From Furfurilactobacillus curtus (GTDB lineage: Bacteria; Bacillota; Bacilli; Lactobacillales; Lactobacillaceae): DNA of 64,000 nucleotides. The notes beneath the pieces were generated by a model that ran no database searches, was not told where the DNA came from, and was given only the letters and a program-made list of their open reading frames with translations. Below, piece after piece: positions 44,919-54,391 of the stretch. Position 1 is the stretch's first letter; every line of letters begins with the position of its first letter. The stretch covers positions 496,001-560,000 of the forward strand of contig NZ_BQXO01000001.1 of assembly GCF_045862785.1 (NCBI RefSeq), given 5' to 3'. Made by a program: the position numbers and the translations under genes.

Positions 44919-45650
44919 TTACTTTGCAAGAATTTCAAAACCCAGTGCTTGGCTGTCAGCTTTAAAACGTTTAACCGTGTCTAAAGAATATTCTGCTAGA
45001 GGCTTGCCAAGCAAAGCCAACTTTTTCAACGAACCAGGGGTACACGTGATAATGTCGGTATGTGTCTGAGCCGCTTGCATGATGTTGTATACTTCCCGCT
45101 GGCTGGCCCAGAGTAGCTTCAAACCTGGCTTAAAGTGCACAATATCGGCGTATTTAGACATTAGTGGTCGTGGATCTACGCCCGTGTCAGCAATCCGCCC
45201 CGCAAAGACGGACACAATACCGCCCGTCTCCTCGTCTAAAGCGTCACGGACTGCACGAACCTGCTCTTCTGTGAAGATGGCGGTCGCATTAACTTTAATG
45301 CCATCATGAGAGAGCCGGTGAATCAGTGGAATCGTGGATTCTCCCCGGGAGTTCATGACTGGAATCTTGACGAAGACATGCGTGCCAAAATGACTAATAA
45401 TTTCAGCTTCGGCGGCCATATCCTCTGGATCGTCTGCAAAAACCTCAAAGGAAATCGGCAAATCTGGAATGGCAGCAACCGCCTGATGAGCAAATTCTAC
45501 GTAGTCAGTTACGCCGGCTTCTTTCATTAAGGATGGATTCGTCGTAAATCCAGTCACCAAACCAGATTTATAAGCGTCCACCATGTCTTCGATATTAGCG
45601 CCATCGGCATATAATTCTACACCTAAGCGATTGATTCTTGATTCATCCAT
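44919..45650 (-). CDS. Transaldolase-family protein (staphylococcal type)
   Basis: 243 aa, matching the transald_staph/TalC-like group. The Schiff-base lysine is Lys95 in HVFVKIPVMNSRGEST. Other blocks are GFTTNPSLMKEAGVTDY, ISFEVFADD, VSVFAGRIADTGVDP and DIITCTPGSLKKL. It should catalyse an aldol transfer or cleavage on sugar phosphates. The ATG at 45650 follows AAAGGGTG; GTG at 45659 is possible. It is monocistronic. Confidence 0.88.
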   Translation of the reverse strand: MDESRINRLGVELYADGANIEDMVDAYKSGLVTGFTTNPSLMKEAGVTDYVEFAHQAVAAIPDLPISFEVFADDPEDMAAEAEIISHFGTHVFVKIPVMNSRGESTIPLIHRLSHDGIKVNATAIFTEEQVRAVRDALDEETGGIVSVFAGRIADTGVDPRPLMSKYADIVHFKPGLKLLWASQREVYNIMQAAQTHTDIITCTPGSLKKLALLGKPLAEYSLDTVKRFKADSQALGFEILAK

Positions 45651-46069
45651 TGGTATCACCCTTTTTAGCTTATTGGATAGGCCTTTTAAACATAATTATT
45701 TAAATTGGTCTATGCATAACACCCTAATGGATGCCTCGCTAATCAGCAACCCCCTTTTTATTAAAAAATCATGAAATTAGCAAATTGGTCTCATATATCA
45801 TAATTCACCGGGCTTTCTTAGGTCGCACAACCACGCGGATCAAAAACAATTGGTATAGTTTTCATCAAACGGTTGCACAATTCTTAGGAATTTGTACAAA
45901 GATCGGTCACTTTTTTAAATAGCCGACCCTTTTTATTGCCGAGTGAGACCAACCATTGATGTTTCAGATTGCCCCAAGCGTTTTGTTTCATTTTTGCTAG
46001 CCAAAGGTTACCCAGACTCAACATAAGTGCTATAAATAGACTAATGTCAATATACAAGGGGGAAATGTG
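45651..46069. other. Intergenic region, promoter of the M20 gene
   Basis: About 419 bp with no reliable gene. A TATAAA near 46,030 may be the -10 of the M20 promoter. A minus-strand frame at 45,884-46,087 overlaps the M20 start and is not supported. Confidence 0.5.
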
Positions 46070-47212
46070 ATGGAAGCGGCCGAACAAATTAATTTATTAG
46101 CTGAACTTGTTAAAATTGATTCGCGCAATGGACATGAAGAAGCAGTTGCCGATAAAATCATTGAAGTTTTAGCAGCTCACGGGCTTAATGCCAAGAAGAT
46201 TCCATATCAGGATGGCCGAGTAAACCTGTTTGTTTCATTAAAGGGTCCTCAACCTGGCAAAACCATCATGTTAACAGGCCATTTAGATACCGTGGCCGCC
46301 AATGCGTCTGACGGCTGGCAGGCTGATCCGCTTTCGGCCCAAATTACTGATGGAAAAATGTTTGGTCGAGGTACTGCTGATATGAAAAGCGGCCTCGCTG
46401 CCATGGTAACCACGTTGATCGAGCTTCACGATGCCGGGCTACCTAAACGAGGACAACTTCAATTCCTAGCGACCGTTGGCGAAGAATATGGCGCTCCTGG
46501 TTCACGGATGCTGACCGAAGCTGGCTATGTGGATCACGTTGATGCCATGATTGTTGGTGAACCCACGAGTGATCAAATTATTTTTGCCCATAACGGCTCA
46601 ATTGATTATGCTGTGGACGCAGACGGTAAATCCGTGCATTCTTCAATGCCAGAAAAAGGCATTAACGCGATTTCGGCTCTCAATGCCTTCATCAACGCCG
46701 AAGCACATGCCTTTGATGATGTGCCAGTGAGTGATGTGCTCGGCCCAGTTGTGCACTCAGTGACGGTGATTAGCGGTGGCGATCAAGTGAACTCTATTCC
46801 GGGCCATGCTCACTTGGAAGGCAACATCCGGCCAATTCCAGATTTCGACAACCACAAAGTAATCACACGATTGCAAAGTGTCGTGGATCAGCTCAACCAA
46901 GACCCCCTGATCAACTTGCACCTAACCATCGATTTTAGTTTCTTCCCCGTCATTTCTGATCAACAGTCTTCGTTGGTTGAATTAGCCAAAACCGCGGTTA
47001 CCGCAATCACAGGTCAACCCGCCAAACTAAATGTCATTCACGGTGCTACAGATGCCTCTGAATATACGAAAGCCGATCACCACTTCCCCATTATTGTGCT
47101 AGGCCCCGGACGTTGGGAGGCGGCTCATCAAGTCAATGAATCTGTTGACTTAAGTGACTACTTGCATTTAGGCTTGATTTATCAGAAAATCGTGACTGAT
47201 TTCCTTGTTTAA
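46070..47212 (+). CDS. M20 metallopeptidase (ArgE/DapE/ACY1 family)
   Basis: 380 aa zinc-dependent deacylase. Metal and catalytic residues are visible: His71 and Asp73 (MLTGHLDTVAA), Asp104 (GRGTADMKSG), Glu138/Glu139 (TVGEEYGAPG), and a late ATDASEYTKADHHFP. Annotated in relatives as succinyl-diaminopimelate desuccinylase or acetylornithine deacetylase; substrate uncertain. ATG at 46070 is 7 bp after AGGGGG; the GTG at 46067 is less likely. It is followed 42 bp later by a HAD phosphatase. Confidence 0.9.
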   Translation: MEAAEQINLLAELVKIDSRNGHEEAVADKIIEVLAAHGLNAKKIPYQDGRVNLFVSLKGPQPGKTIMLTGHLDTVAANASDGWQADPLSAQITDGKMFGRGTADMKSGLAAMVTTLIELHDAGLPKRGQLQFLATVGEEYGAPGSRMLTEAGYVDHVDAMIVGEPTSDQIIFAHNGSIDYAVDADGKSVHSSMPEKGINAISALNAFINAEAHAFDDVPVSDVLGPVVHSVTVISGGDQVNSIPGHAHLEGNIRPIPDFDNHKVITRLQSVVDQLNQDPLINLHLTIDFSFFPVISDQQSSLVELAKTAVTAITGQPAKLNVIHGATDASEYTKADHHFPIIVLGPGRWEAAHQVNESVDLSDYLHLGLIYQKIVTDFLV

Positions 47213-47253
47213 TCATCAATTTATTATTAAATTCACCATTAAAGGAGTTCCTC

Positions 47254-48087
47254 ATGCCGATAAAACTCATTGCCGTAGACATGGACGGTACATTTTTAAA
47301 CGATGACAACGACTATGATCGCGATCGGTTTGCCACGCAGTTTGTGGCTTTACGTCAGCGAGGTATTCATTTCGCTGCTGCCAGTGGGTCCCAGTATCAA
47401 CGGTTAGTTGAACGATTTACGCCATTTAAAGATGAGATGGACTTTATCTCTGACAACGGCGCCATTGTTCACGCTCGCGATGAATTGTTGTTTGCAAGCA
47501 AAATCCCTGATCACCAAATTACGGATACATTGAGTGTGATCAAGCAATTATTTGGTACGCAAACGGCGTTGACGACCCTGTCAGGTGTTAACCGTGCCTA
47601 CGTGGATGCTAGTGTTCCTCAACCAATCTTTGAACTTATCAAACGTTATTATAACGACCTGCAACGTATTGACCATCTTTATGAGTTAGATCCGCGCTCG
47701 CTCGATGATCAACTCGTCAAAGTCGCTGTCAGCTTTGATCAAGAGATCGATCCAAGTCAACAAATTTCTGCTTTGGTTGCCCACCTCGATGATAGCTTAG
47801 CAGCCATGAACTCCGGCTTCAATACTGAGGATATCGGGGTGGCCGGGATCACTAAAGCAACCGGTTTGGTACATTTACAAGAACGTTATGGCATTACTAA
47901 TAATGAAATTGTCACTTTTGGTGATAATGAAAACGATTTGGATATGTTGCTCATGACCGAACACGGTTACGCAATGGCCAATGCACACGCGGATGTGTTA
48001 GCACAAGCACCGCGCCGAACTGACTCAAACAATGATGATGGCGTTTTAAATGTCATTGATCAAATTATCGCCGGAAAATTAGATTAG
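47254..48087 (+). CDS. Cof-type HAD phosphatase
   Basis: 277 aa. HAD motif I is AVDMDGTFLND (Asp9, Asp11), motif II AAASGSQYQRL, and motif IV TFGDNENDLDML. The Cof-type C2 cap lies between. It probably dephosphorylates sugar phosphates or FMN-like compounds. RBS AAAGGAG. It is probably cotranscribed with the M20 gene and ends at a shared terminator. Confidence 0.92.
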   Translation: MPIKLIAVDMDGTFLNDDNDYDRDRFATQFVALRQRGIHFAAASGSQYQRLVERFTPFKDEMDFISDNGAIVHARDELLFASKIPDHQITDTLSVIKQLFGTQTALTTLSGVNRAYVDASVPQPIFELIKRYYNDLQRIDHLYELDPRSLDDQLVKVAVSFDQEIDPSQQISALVAHLDDSLAAMNSGFNTEDIGVAGITKATGLVHLQERYGITNNEIVTFGDNENDLDMLLMTEHGYAMANAHADVLAQAPRRTDSNNDDGVLNVIDQIIAGKLD

Positions 48088-48101
48088 AATTATGCCACGA
48101 C

Positions 48102-48138
48102 AAAATGCCCATCCTTGTGCGTAAAGGATGGGCATTTT
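48102..48138. terminator. Bidirectional terminator
   Basis: AAAATGCCCATCCTT-loop-AAAGGATGGGCATTTT between convergent genes. Confidence 0.9.
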
Positions 48139-48162
48139 GATGACTAATTTTATAAACGCTAA

Positions 48163-48879
48163 TTAATGTTCAGCCTGGTTAATGGCGTCATTTAAACCGT
48201 TAAGTTCAATATCGGCGTTCATAAACGTCGCATTGTCAGTCGGCAAATGGAGCAATAGGTTTGGCAAAAGTTGCACGCCACCTTCGCCACCAATTAACTG
48301 GAAATCAAGTAAATGGCCGGCAAATTGACGATCATCGCTAATAAAGTGCAAGTGACACCCGGCAACTGTGGCACCCGCATACAAGTCTGGAGCAAAATAA
48401 CCAACCACTGTGCCACTCACCTGTTCACGCGTGAATTCTGGCTGGTGCGCGGTTGCCGCCGTTAACGGTGGAAATGGCACGGTTTGTTTTGGCGCAACTC
48501 GCACGTGAACCATGGAAAATTGACCATGAAGCGTAATCGCTGCAAAAGCATTTTTCAAATGCCGATCCTCGATTAACCAATTCGAAAATTGGTCTTGATT
48601 TAACCCCTCAAGCGATATCTTAGGTTGGTTGATATCACTAAAGTGAACGGAAGCAAATGGCATCATTGCCGTATCCGGCACCGAATAAACGTGACCATCT
48701 TCAGCGGCCTGATACACTTGCCCATCGATGACAATCACCTCGCCGTTTAGCGCATCCAAAGTACCGATTCCAGTATCACCGTGCTTGACTAAGTCGCCAG
48801 CTGACAACGTACCGGCAAACAATCCCGGAATGAGTAGTGCTAACGTCCCATGTTGAAACAAGGTCGTCGTCTCTTTCAT
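48163..48879 (-). CDS. aldC: Alpha-acetolactate decarboxylase
   Basis: 238 aa zinc enzyme converting acetolactate to acetoin. Metal ligands His176, His178 (GCHLHF) and His189 (FAGHLLDF) are present. The N-terminal LFQHGTLALLIPGLFAGTL is typical. It starts 33 bp after alsS with RBS GAGGGGG, forming the acetoin operon, which diverts pyruvate and raises pH. Confidence 0.97.
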   Translation of the reverse strand: MKETTTLFQHGTLALLIPGLFAGTLSAGDLVKHGDTGIGTLDALNGEVIVIDGQVYQAAEDGHVYSVPDTAMMPFASVHFSDINQPKISLEGLNQDQFSNWLIEDRHLKNAFAAITLHGQFSMVHVRVAPKQTVPFPPLTAATAHQPEFTREQVSGTVVGYFAPDLYAGATVAGCHLHFISDDRQFAGHLLDFQLIGGEGGVQLLPNLLLHLPTDNATFMNADIELNGLNDAINQAEH

Positions 48880-48912
48880 TTCATTTCCCCCTCGTGTGAA
48901 TTTAAAGAAACC

Positions 48913-50598
48913 TTAGAATTGATCTGGTAACAGACTTTCGCCTAATGCCCGATTGTGTGAATAATCCACTGGAACATCGACGATCACTGGTCCTTTAGTC
49001 GCAAATGCCTGATCAAGCACGGCTTGTAAATCAGCTGGCTTGGTTACTCGTAGACCGGTTGCCCCAAAAGCTTCCGCATATTTGACATAGTCAACCGAGC
49101 CAAAGTCAACTCCCGCATCCACTTTATATTTCATCTCTTCTTGGAATTTAACCATGTCGTAATGACCGTCGTTCCAGATAATATGAACAATATTCAATCC
49201 CAAACGAACTGCGGTCTCCAATTCCTGACCAGAGAACAAGAAGCCGCCGTCTCCAGAAACTGAAACTGCCTGTGCGTCAGGTCGCGTCAATGCCGCCGCA
49301 ATGGCCCATGGCAAGGCCACGCCAAGTGTTTGCATGCCATTACTAAAGAGTAGATGACGTGGTTGATAACTACGAAAGTGGCGTGCCATCCAAATATAGT
49401 GACTGCCAACATCCACGGAGACTGTCATTTCATCACTGACATGGTCCTGAAGCGCAGCCACCAGTGCCAGCGGCTCGACTTTAGTTGCATCTGGCGCCTG
49501 CACGTAATCTCGATCACGTTGCGTCAACTCATCGTGTAACTGAGCTAAGACTTTTTGACCAGCCTCGTTAGGTTGGTAGCCCTTGATGTTCGCCTGCAAA
49601 ATTGCCAAACTTTGGGCAATATCACCGACCAGTTGAGTTTCAGGTTGATAATTTTGATCTAATTGCGCAGCCGTGGCATCGATAGTGACGATCCGTGCTT
49701 GCTTCTCTGCATTCCAATTTCGTGGTTCATACTCAACGGCATCATACCCAACCGCAATAACTAAATCTGCTTGTTTTAGCAACCGGTCACCAGGTTGGTT
49801 GCGGAATAAACCCACACGTCCAAAATAATGTTTTTCCTCTAACTCACGCGAAATGACACCAGCTGCCTGAAATGTTTCAACAACTGGTAAATTAGCAGCT
49901 TTTACCAATTTACGAATCGCGTTCGTAACCTGTGCGGAAGATGCCCGCATCCCGGCCAAAATTACTGGTAACTTGGCAGCACGAATTTCTTGCGCTAATA
50001 AGTTCACATCAGCAGGACTAGCAGGTCCCAACACGGGTGCTTGCATAGGTTCAAGTGCTGGAGTCATAACTGGTGCATCATCAACATCCTGGGGTAAAGA
50101 AACGAAGCTGGCACCTTGTTTGCCAGCCGTGGCAGCCTCAAACGCATTACCGATAACTTCTGAAATGTTCTCAGGGTCTTGAATTTCAGCTGAAAACTTC
50201 GTAATTGGTTTGAATAAAGCCGCATTAGCCATACTTTGATGCGTCAAGCGTAGCAAATCGCGTCGTGGCACCTGACCGCCAATGGCAACGACGGGATCTC
50301 CTTCAGCTGTTGCGGTTACAAGCCCTGTTGCCAAATTGCTAGCCCCGGGGCCGGACGTCGTGATTGCAACACCAGGTTCGCCTGTTAAACGACCAATGCC
50401 AGCCGCAATAAAGGCAGCATTTTGTTCATGGCGGGTCACGATCAATTTGGGCGCCTTCGCGTTATTAGGATGCGCTAAACGTTCAAATAATCGATCAATT
50501 TTGGCTCCAGGTACGCCAAAGACGTACTTGACGTTATGATTAATCAAACTTTCGACCACTGCATCCGCGCCAAATCGTTGTGCTTTCTCTTCTGTCAT
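48913..50598 (-). CDS. alsS: Catabolic acetolactate synthase
   Basis: 561 aa TPP enzyme condensing two pyruvates to acetolactate. The N-terminal domain has GVPGAKIDRLFE and RHEQNAAFIAAGIGRLTG (catalytic Glu). The TPP/Mg motif is GDGGFLFSGQELETA followed by NDGHYDM. Length and lack of an adjacent regulatory subunit indicate the catabolic AlsS type. RBS AGAGAGG. Confidence 0.97.
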   Translation of the reverse strand: MTEEKAQRFGADAVVESLINHNVKYVFGVPGAKIDRLFERLAHPNNAKAPKLIVTRHEQNAAFIAAGIGRLTGEPGVAITTSGPGASNLATGLVTATAEGDPVVAIGGQVPRRDLLRLTHQSMANAALFKPITKFSAEIQDPENISEVIGNAFEAATAGKQGASFVSLPQDVDDAPVMTPALEPMQAPVLGPASPADVNLLAQEIRAAKLPVILAGMRASSAQVTNAIRKLVKAANLPVVETFQAAGVISRELEEKHYFGRVGLFRNQPGDRLLKQADLVIAVGYDAVEYEPRNWNAEKQARIVTIDATAAQLDQNYQPETQLVGDIAQSLAILQANIKGYQPNEAGQKVLAQLHDELTQRDRDYVQAPDATKVEPLALVAALQDHVSDEMTVSVDVGSHYIWMARHFRSYQPRHLLFSNGMQTLGVALPWAIAAALTRPDAQAVSVSGDGGFLFSGQELETAVRLGLNIVHIIWNDGHYDMVKFQEEMKYKVDAGVDFGSVDYVKYAEAFGATGLRVTKPADLQAVLDQAFATKGPVIVDVPVDYSHNRALGESLLPDQF

Positions 50599-50668
50599 GT
50601 CTTAGCCTCTCTTAACCGTGTAATGCGCTTATTTTAGCACACTTTCACTTGTTGAATTAAAATTAGTG

Positions 50669-50702
50669 AAAAAAGCATCAGCAATTTAATCATTGCTGAT
50701 GC
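50669..50702 (-). terminator. Terminator after the CodA-like gene (distal)
   Basis: Minus-strand GCATCAGCAA-loop-TTGCTGATGC followed by TTTTTTC. Confidence 0.85.
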
Positions 50703-50747
50703 CTGGTGTTGACATATTGACAAGCCTGTTTCATTTTTTAAAAAAAT

Positions 50748-50782
50748 AATTTCACAAAGGTATCAAAGTGCTTGTGAAATTT
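50748..50782 (-). terminator. Terminator after the CodA-like gene (proximal)
   Basis: Minus-strand AATTTCACAAG-loop-TTTGTGAAATT followed by ATTTTTTT. It forms a tandem pair with the distal hairpin. Confidence 0.7.
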
Positions 50783-50816
50783 TGACCACCGCGTCAACTG
50801 CGGCTAATTCGTTACT

Positions 50817-52052
50817 TTAAAAATTCAACTTTGTCACTTTAGGCGTCGTCTGCGCGATAATTCGCCCTTGTCGAACACTATATAAAACTTCTGCATGTTC
50901 ATTTAGTGTGTTATAAAAATCAGCCTGATTATAAATGATGAAGTTGGCGGGCTTACCGATCTCAATCCCATAGTGGTCCAAGATATGGAGAGCTTTGGCC
51001 GCATGTGTGGTGACAAATTGATAACTGTTGTTAATCTCGTCATACCCCATCAGATGACCAACATGCAGCCCCATTGAAACCGGATCCAGCATATTCCCGT
51101 TACCCATTGGATACCAAGGATCACGAACATCGTCTTCACCAAAAGCAACATTGATCCCATCAGCATCCAGTTCTTTGACTCGCGTCATCCCGCGACGTTT
51201 GGGATAAGTGTCGAAACGACCACCCAAATTTGTGTTAACCAATGGATTTGCGATCATATTAATATCGGCCATTTTGAGGAGTCGAAACAATTTATATGCA
51301 TAAGCATTATTGTAAGAACCAAGTGCCGTCGTGTGACTGGCCGTTACTCGATCACCTAGACCAGTCTCATAGGCAATTGTGGCAAGGGTTTCCAAATGAC
51401 GGGATGCGGGATCATCAATTTCATCACAATGGACATCAATGAGGCGATCGTATTTCTGCGCTAAATCACCGATGAAATGTAGCGACTCAATCCCATATTC
51501 GCGCGTAAATTCAAAGTGAGGAATGCCGCCAATGACATCTGCGCCTAATTTGACAGCTTCTTCCATCAACGCTTTACCTTGAGGAAATGACAAAATTCCT
51601 TCTTGCGGAAAAGCCACCAACTGGAGTTCAATTTCATCAGCCAATTCAGCTTTGACTTCTAGCAAGGCTTTAAGTGCGGTTAAATTGGGGTCTGTTACAT
51701 CCACATGTGAACGCACAACCTGAATACCATTCCCGATCTGCTTGCGCAGTGTGACCTTGGCGCGTTGCTTAACATCCTCAATGGATAACGTCTTTTTACG
51801 CTCAGACCAAATCCGAATACCATCAAACAAGGTTCCTGTCTGGTTCCATTCTGGATCACCCGCGGTTTGCGTGGCATCTAAATGAACGTGGGGATCGACT
51901 AACGGTGGTAAAAGTAATTTGCCAGTGGCATCAATCACCGTCTCATGATCTTTTGCTGACAAATGTGTTGCAATTTCCGTAAACACACCATCTTCAACCC
52001 GTAAATCCTGAGCAGACTTCGCATTATTGATGAATGCCTGTCTAATTAACAT
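50817..52052 (-). CDS. Cytosine deaminase-like amidohydrolase
   Basis: 411 aa, colinear with E. coli CodA. Metal-binding HVHLD at residues 55-59, RSHVDV, HCDEIDD and SHTTAL are present. The final metal motif reads FGEDDVRDPWYPMG, with Glu where CodA has His, leaving the metal Asp intact. The enzyme probably deaminates cytosine or a related pyrimidine/triazine; no codB permease is adjacent. GGAGG lies 7 bp before the second ATG (52052). Confidence 0.88.
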   Translation of the reverse strand: MLIRQAFINNAKSAQDLRVEDGVFTEIATHLSAKDHETVIDATGKLLLPPLVDPHVHLDATQTAGDPEWNQTGTLFDGIRIWSERKKTLSIEDVKQRAKVTLRKQIGNGIQVVRSHVDVTDPNLTALKALLEVKAELADEIELQLVAFPQEGILSFPQGKALMEEAVKLGADVIGGIPHFEFTREYGIESLHFIGDLAQKYDRLIDVHCDEIDDPASRHLETLATIAYETGLGDRVTASHTTALGSYNNAYAYKLFRLLKMADINMIANPLVNTNLGGRFDTYPKRRGMTRVKELDADGINVAFGEDDVRDPWYPMGNGNMLDPVSMGLHVGHLMGYDEINNSYQFVTTHAAKALHILDHYGIEIGKPANFIIYNQADFYNTLNEHAEVLYSVRQGRIIAQTTPKVTKLNF

Positions 52053-52246
52053 CATCCAGCCTCCAAATTTATCTAATCTCGTTTAAGATCATGCCGGCAG
52101 GTTCAAGAAAGCAAATTTATTCACGATTAATTGCTAAAGTAACAAACGCCATAACTGCAAAAAAATGGCAAACAACGGGTTTAAATAATCGAAGTAAAAT
52201 AAACTGAGGGTTATAAGTATTAGTGGAAAACAAATTTATACAACAA

Positions 52247-52273
52247 AAAAAGCGGCCAGCCACGGTCGCCTTA
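52247..52273 (-). terminator. Terminator after the HicB-like gene
   Basis: Minus-strand GCGACC-GTGGCT-GGCCGC (one mismatch) followed by TTTTTTT. Confidence 0.75.
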
Positions 52274-52302
52274 GGAGTGAAACCAATTTTAGAATAGATC
52301 CC

Positions 52303-52554
52303 TTATTGTGGATCAGGACTAGGTTCTGGGATCGGCCGTTCCAACTTTAAGTTGGTTGCAAACCACATGCGCTTTGCTTCATTTAATTCCCGAATTCCCT
52401 CAGAAATGGTGTCAGCCGCAACACCAAGTCCAGTCAGATCGGGCACACTAAGCGCAAAATAATGTCTACCAGAACCCTCTTCCACGGAGTTAATGACAAT
52501 CTGGTAGCTCAGTCCCATGTAATATTCAAGCGATCGCTCGCCGGCACTCTGCAT
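52303..52554 (-). CDS. HicB-like protein, orphan
   Basis: 83 aa. The pattern YQIVINSVEEGSGRHYFALS, then VPDLTGLGVAADTISEGIRE matches the HicB antitoxin-like domain (dsRBD-like fold). No HicA toxin gene is adjacent, and no DNA-binding tail is visible; the C-terminus ends in PIPEPSPDPQ. Start at 52554 is chosen because GGAGG lies 7 bp upstream; the frame extends to 52587. It may be a stand-alone member, common in lactobacilli. Confidence 0.7.
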   Translation of the reverse strand: MQSAGERSLEYYMGLSYQIVINSVEEGSGRHYFALSVPDLTGLGVAADTISEGIRELNEAKRMWFATNLKLERPIPEPSPDPQ

Positions 52555-52882
52555 CGAACCGCCTCCAAACTTTCTGTTCTCCCCCATGTATATATCGTTA
52601 GTCTACGCATGTGACAATCAAATGACAAGATGATTACAGCAAAGTCTAATCACCTTAAAGAACTCTCAAACTTTTATTCACAATCAATTAATTGGTCATA
52701 GCAATCAAAACATTTGGATCTGCCAATATGCTGTAATAAGGCGGCTTTAACTGATCCAACCAAGAAACTTGTGAAAAAATGTTTTTGAAATTGATTTTCA
52801 GAATTATTATTGATTTTTGCAAACTTTTTTCATATACTTAAGCTCGTAACGTTCATTCAGATAAGGAAGAGGGATTTCATTT
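52555..52882. other. Intergenic region with the gnd promoter
   Basis: About 328 bp, AT-rich, without a gene; it holds the gnd promoter at its right end. Confidence 0.6.
52810..52838 (+). promoter_or_regulatory. Promoter of gnd
   Basis: TTGATT, 17-bp spacer, TATACT, followed by RBS AAGAGGGAT before the ATG at 52883. Confidence 0.8.
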
Positions 52883-53782
52883 ATGAAATTAGGGTTAATC
52901 GGTTTAGGAAAAATGGGCTTAAACCTTGCGGAAAACATGATGGACCACGATAACGAAGTGGTTGGTTTTGATTTAAACAAGGAATTTGTTGATCAAGCTG
53001 TTTCGGCTGGCGCGCAAGGCGCTGACTCCTTGGCAGACATGGTTGCTAAATTACCGTCACCAAAGATTGTTTGGGTCATGGTACCTGCTGGCAAACCAAC
53101 GGAAACAACGATTGATGGCTTACTCGATTTGTTAGATGCCGGTGACTTTATCATTGATGGTGGGAACTCCTTCTGGAAAGACTCCGTTGCTGATGCGCAA
53201 AAGGCTGAAGCTAAAGGAATCAATTTCTTTGATTGTGGTACTTCAGGTGGCCAGTCAGGCGCCCGCCATGATGGAAACTTTATGATTGGTGGTAACGACG
53301 CTGCTGCCTTCGAAACTTTACGGCCACTATATGAAGGAATCGCGCAAAAGAACGGCTATCTTTACACCGGTAAGGCCGGTTCTGGTCATTACTTGAAGAT
53401 GGTCCACAACGGGATCGAATATGGGATGATGGAAGCGATCGGTGAAGGCTTTGAAGTCCTTGAACACAGTGACTTCGACTATGACAATGAAGCTGTTGCT
53501 CGGCTTTGGAACAGTGGTTCAGTGGTTCGTTCATGGCTCATGGAACTTGCAGAAGAAGCCTTTGCTAACGATGCTAAACTCGATAACATTAAAGGAACGA
53601 TGCACTCTTCTGGCGAAGGTAAATGGACGCTAGAAGAAGCAATGAACCAGCAAGTTGCGACACCAGTTATTGCGATGTCCCTATTGATGCGTTATCGGTC
53701 ATTAGAGAATGATACTTTTACTGGTAAGGTTGTTTCTTCTCTACGTAATGGTTTCGGCGGTCACGCTGTTGATAAAGCCTAA
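52883..53782 (+). CDS. gnd: 6-phosphogluconate dehydrogenase, short NAD-type
   Basis: 299 aa, the short single-subunit form (about 300 aa) rather than the 470 aa NADP form. The NAD-binding GLIGLGKMGLNLAENMM has the expected Rossmann glycines. DGGNSFWKDS and GTSGGQSGARHDG are catalytic-domain motifs, with KMVHNGIEYGMM carrying the catalytic Lys. It oxidises 6-phosphogluconate to ribulose 5-phosphate, a key step of heterofermentation. It is monocistronic between its own promoter and terminator. Confidence 0.95.
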   Translation: MKLGLIGLGKMGLNLAENMMDHDNEVVGFDLNKEFVDQAVSAGAQGADSLADMVAKLPSPKIVWVMVPAGKPTETTIDGLLDLLDAGDFIIDGGNSFWKDSVADAQKAEAKGINFFDCGTSGGQSGARHDGNFMIGGNDAAAFETLRPLYEGIAQKNGYLYTGKAGSGHYLKMVHNGIEYGMMEAIGEGFEVLEHSDFDYDNEAVARLWNSGSVVRSWLMELAEEAFANDAKLDNIKGTMHSSGEGKWTLEEAMNQQVATPVIAMSLLMRYRSLENDTFTGKVVSSLRNGFGGHAVDKA

Positions 53783-53797
53783 ATAAATAATGGCGTT

Positions 53798-53831
53798 AAA
53801 AAAACGGAGCAAAATTGCTCCGCTTTTTTTA
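53798..53831. terminator. Bidirectional terminator after gnd
   Basis: AAAACGGAGCAA-AATT-GCTCCGCTTTTTTT with flanking A and T runs. Confidence 0.88.
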
Positions 53832-53853
53832 TGTGAATTTTTTAAATTCAGTT

Positions 53854-54327
53854 CTAGCGAACCACCAATACAGAAACCGGTGAATATTTCGCAACATAGG
53901 CAGCCTGGCTACCAAAGTATTTTGCCACGCCTTGTCGCGATAAAGAACCGACAATGACTAAATCCGGATCAACTTGTGGGATCACTTGTTTAACAATCGT
54001 CTCACCAGGATCGCCCTCCGCAATAATGGTTTTAACGGATTTAACCCCTGAATTTTTTGCTGTCTTGCGATAAGACTCCAGCCGCTCTTGAATTCCGGAA
54101 CGTTGCTGATCCAACATTTCTTTGCTCAGTGCTGTAAAGACATTGACGTCTTGTTCCTCCAAGATACTAACAATTACCAATTCAGACTTGTCCTCCTTGG
54201 CTTGTTTAACTGCGTACTGGTATGCAAGCTGCGCATCTGGTGAGTCATCGACCCCCACCAAAATCCGTTTGTAATCGTAAACCTTGCCCTCAATTTTTTT
54301 CGGGTGTTGCTGATCATGTTCTGCCAT
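53854..54327 (-). CDS. Universal stress protein UspA family
   Basis: 157 aa. The core starts YKRILVGVDDSPDAQLAYQY. The C-terminal nucleotide-binding part is LVIVGSLSRQGVAKYFGSQA and ends in SPVSVLVVR. It is an ATP-binding-type Usp, induced by stress in other bacteria. The start could be ATG 54327 or GTG 54336; the N-terminal 20 residues are poorly conserved. Confidence 0.9.
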   Translation of the reverse strand: MAEHDQQHPKKIEGKVYDYKRILVGVDDSPDAQLAYQYAVKQAKEDKSELVIVSILEEQDVNVFTALSKEMLDQQRSGIQERLESYRKTAKNSGVKSVKTIIAEGDPGETIVKQVIPQVDPDLVIVGSLSRQGVAKYFGSQAAYVAKYSPVSVLVVR

Positions 54328-54391
54328 TCCTATCACAACTCCTTCAGTGATATTGTAACCGCTATCGGGGGCATAATACTAGTCTCAACAC

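Noticed and set aside
44919..45650. Considered as a full transaldolase of the pentose pathway
   Set aside because: Size (243 aa) and motifs match the short staphylococcal-type family, not the 320 aa TalB type, so a precise name was not given.
45884..46087. 67 aa minus-strand frame overlapping the M20 start
   Set aside because: Considered as a transposase tail, but no family recognised, no RBS, and it overlaps the M20 promoter and start.
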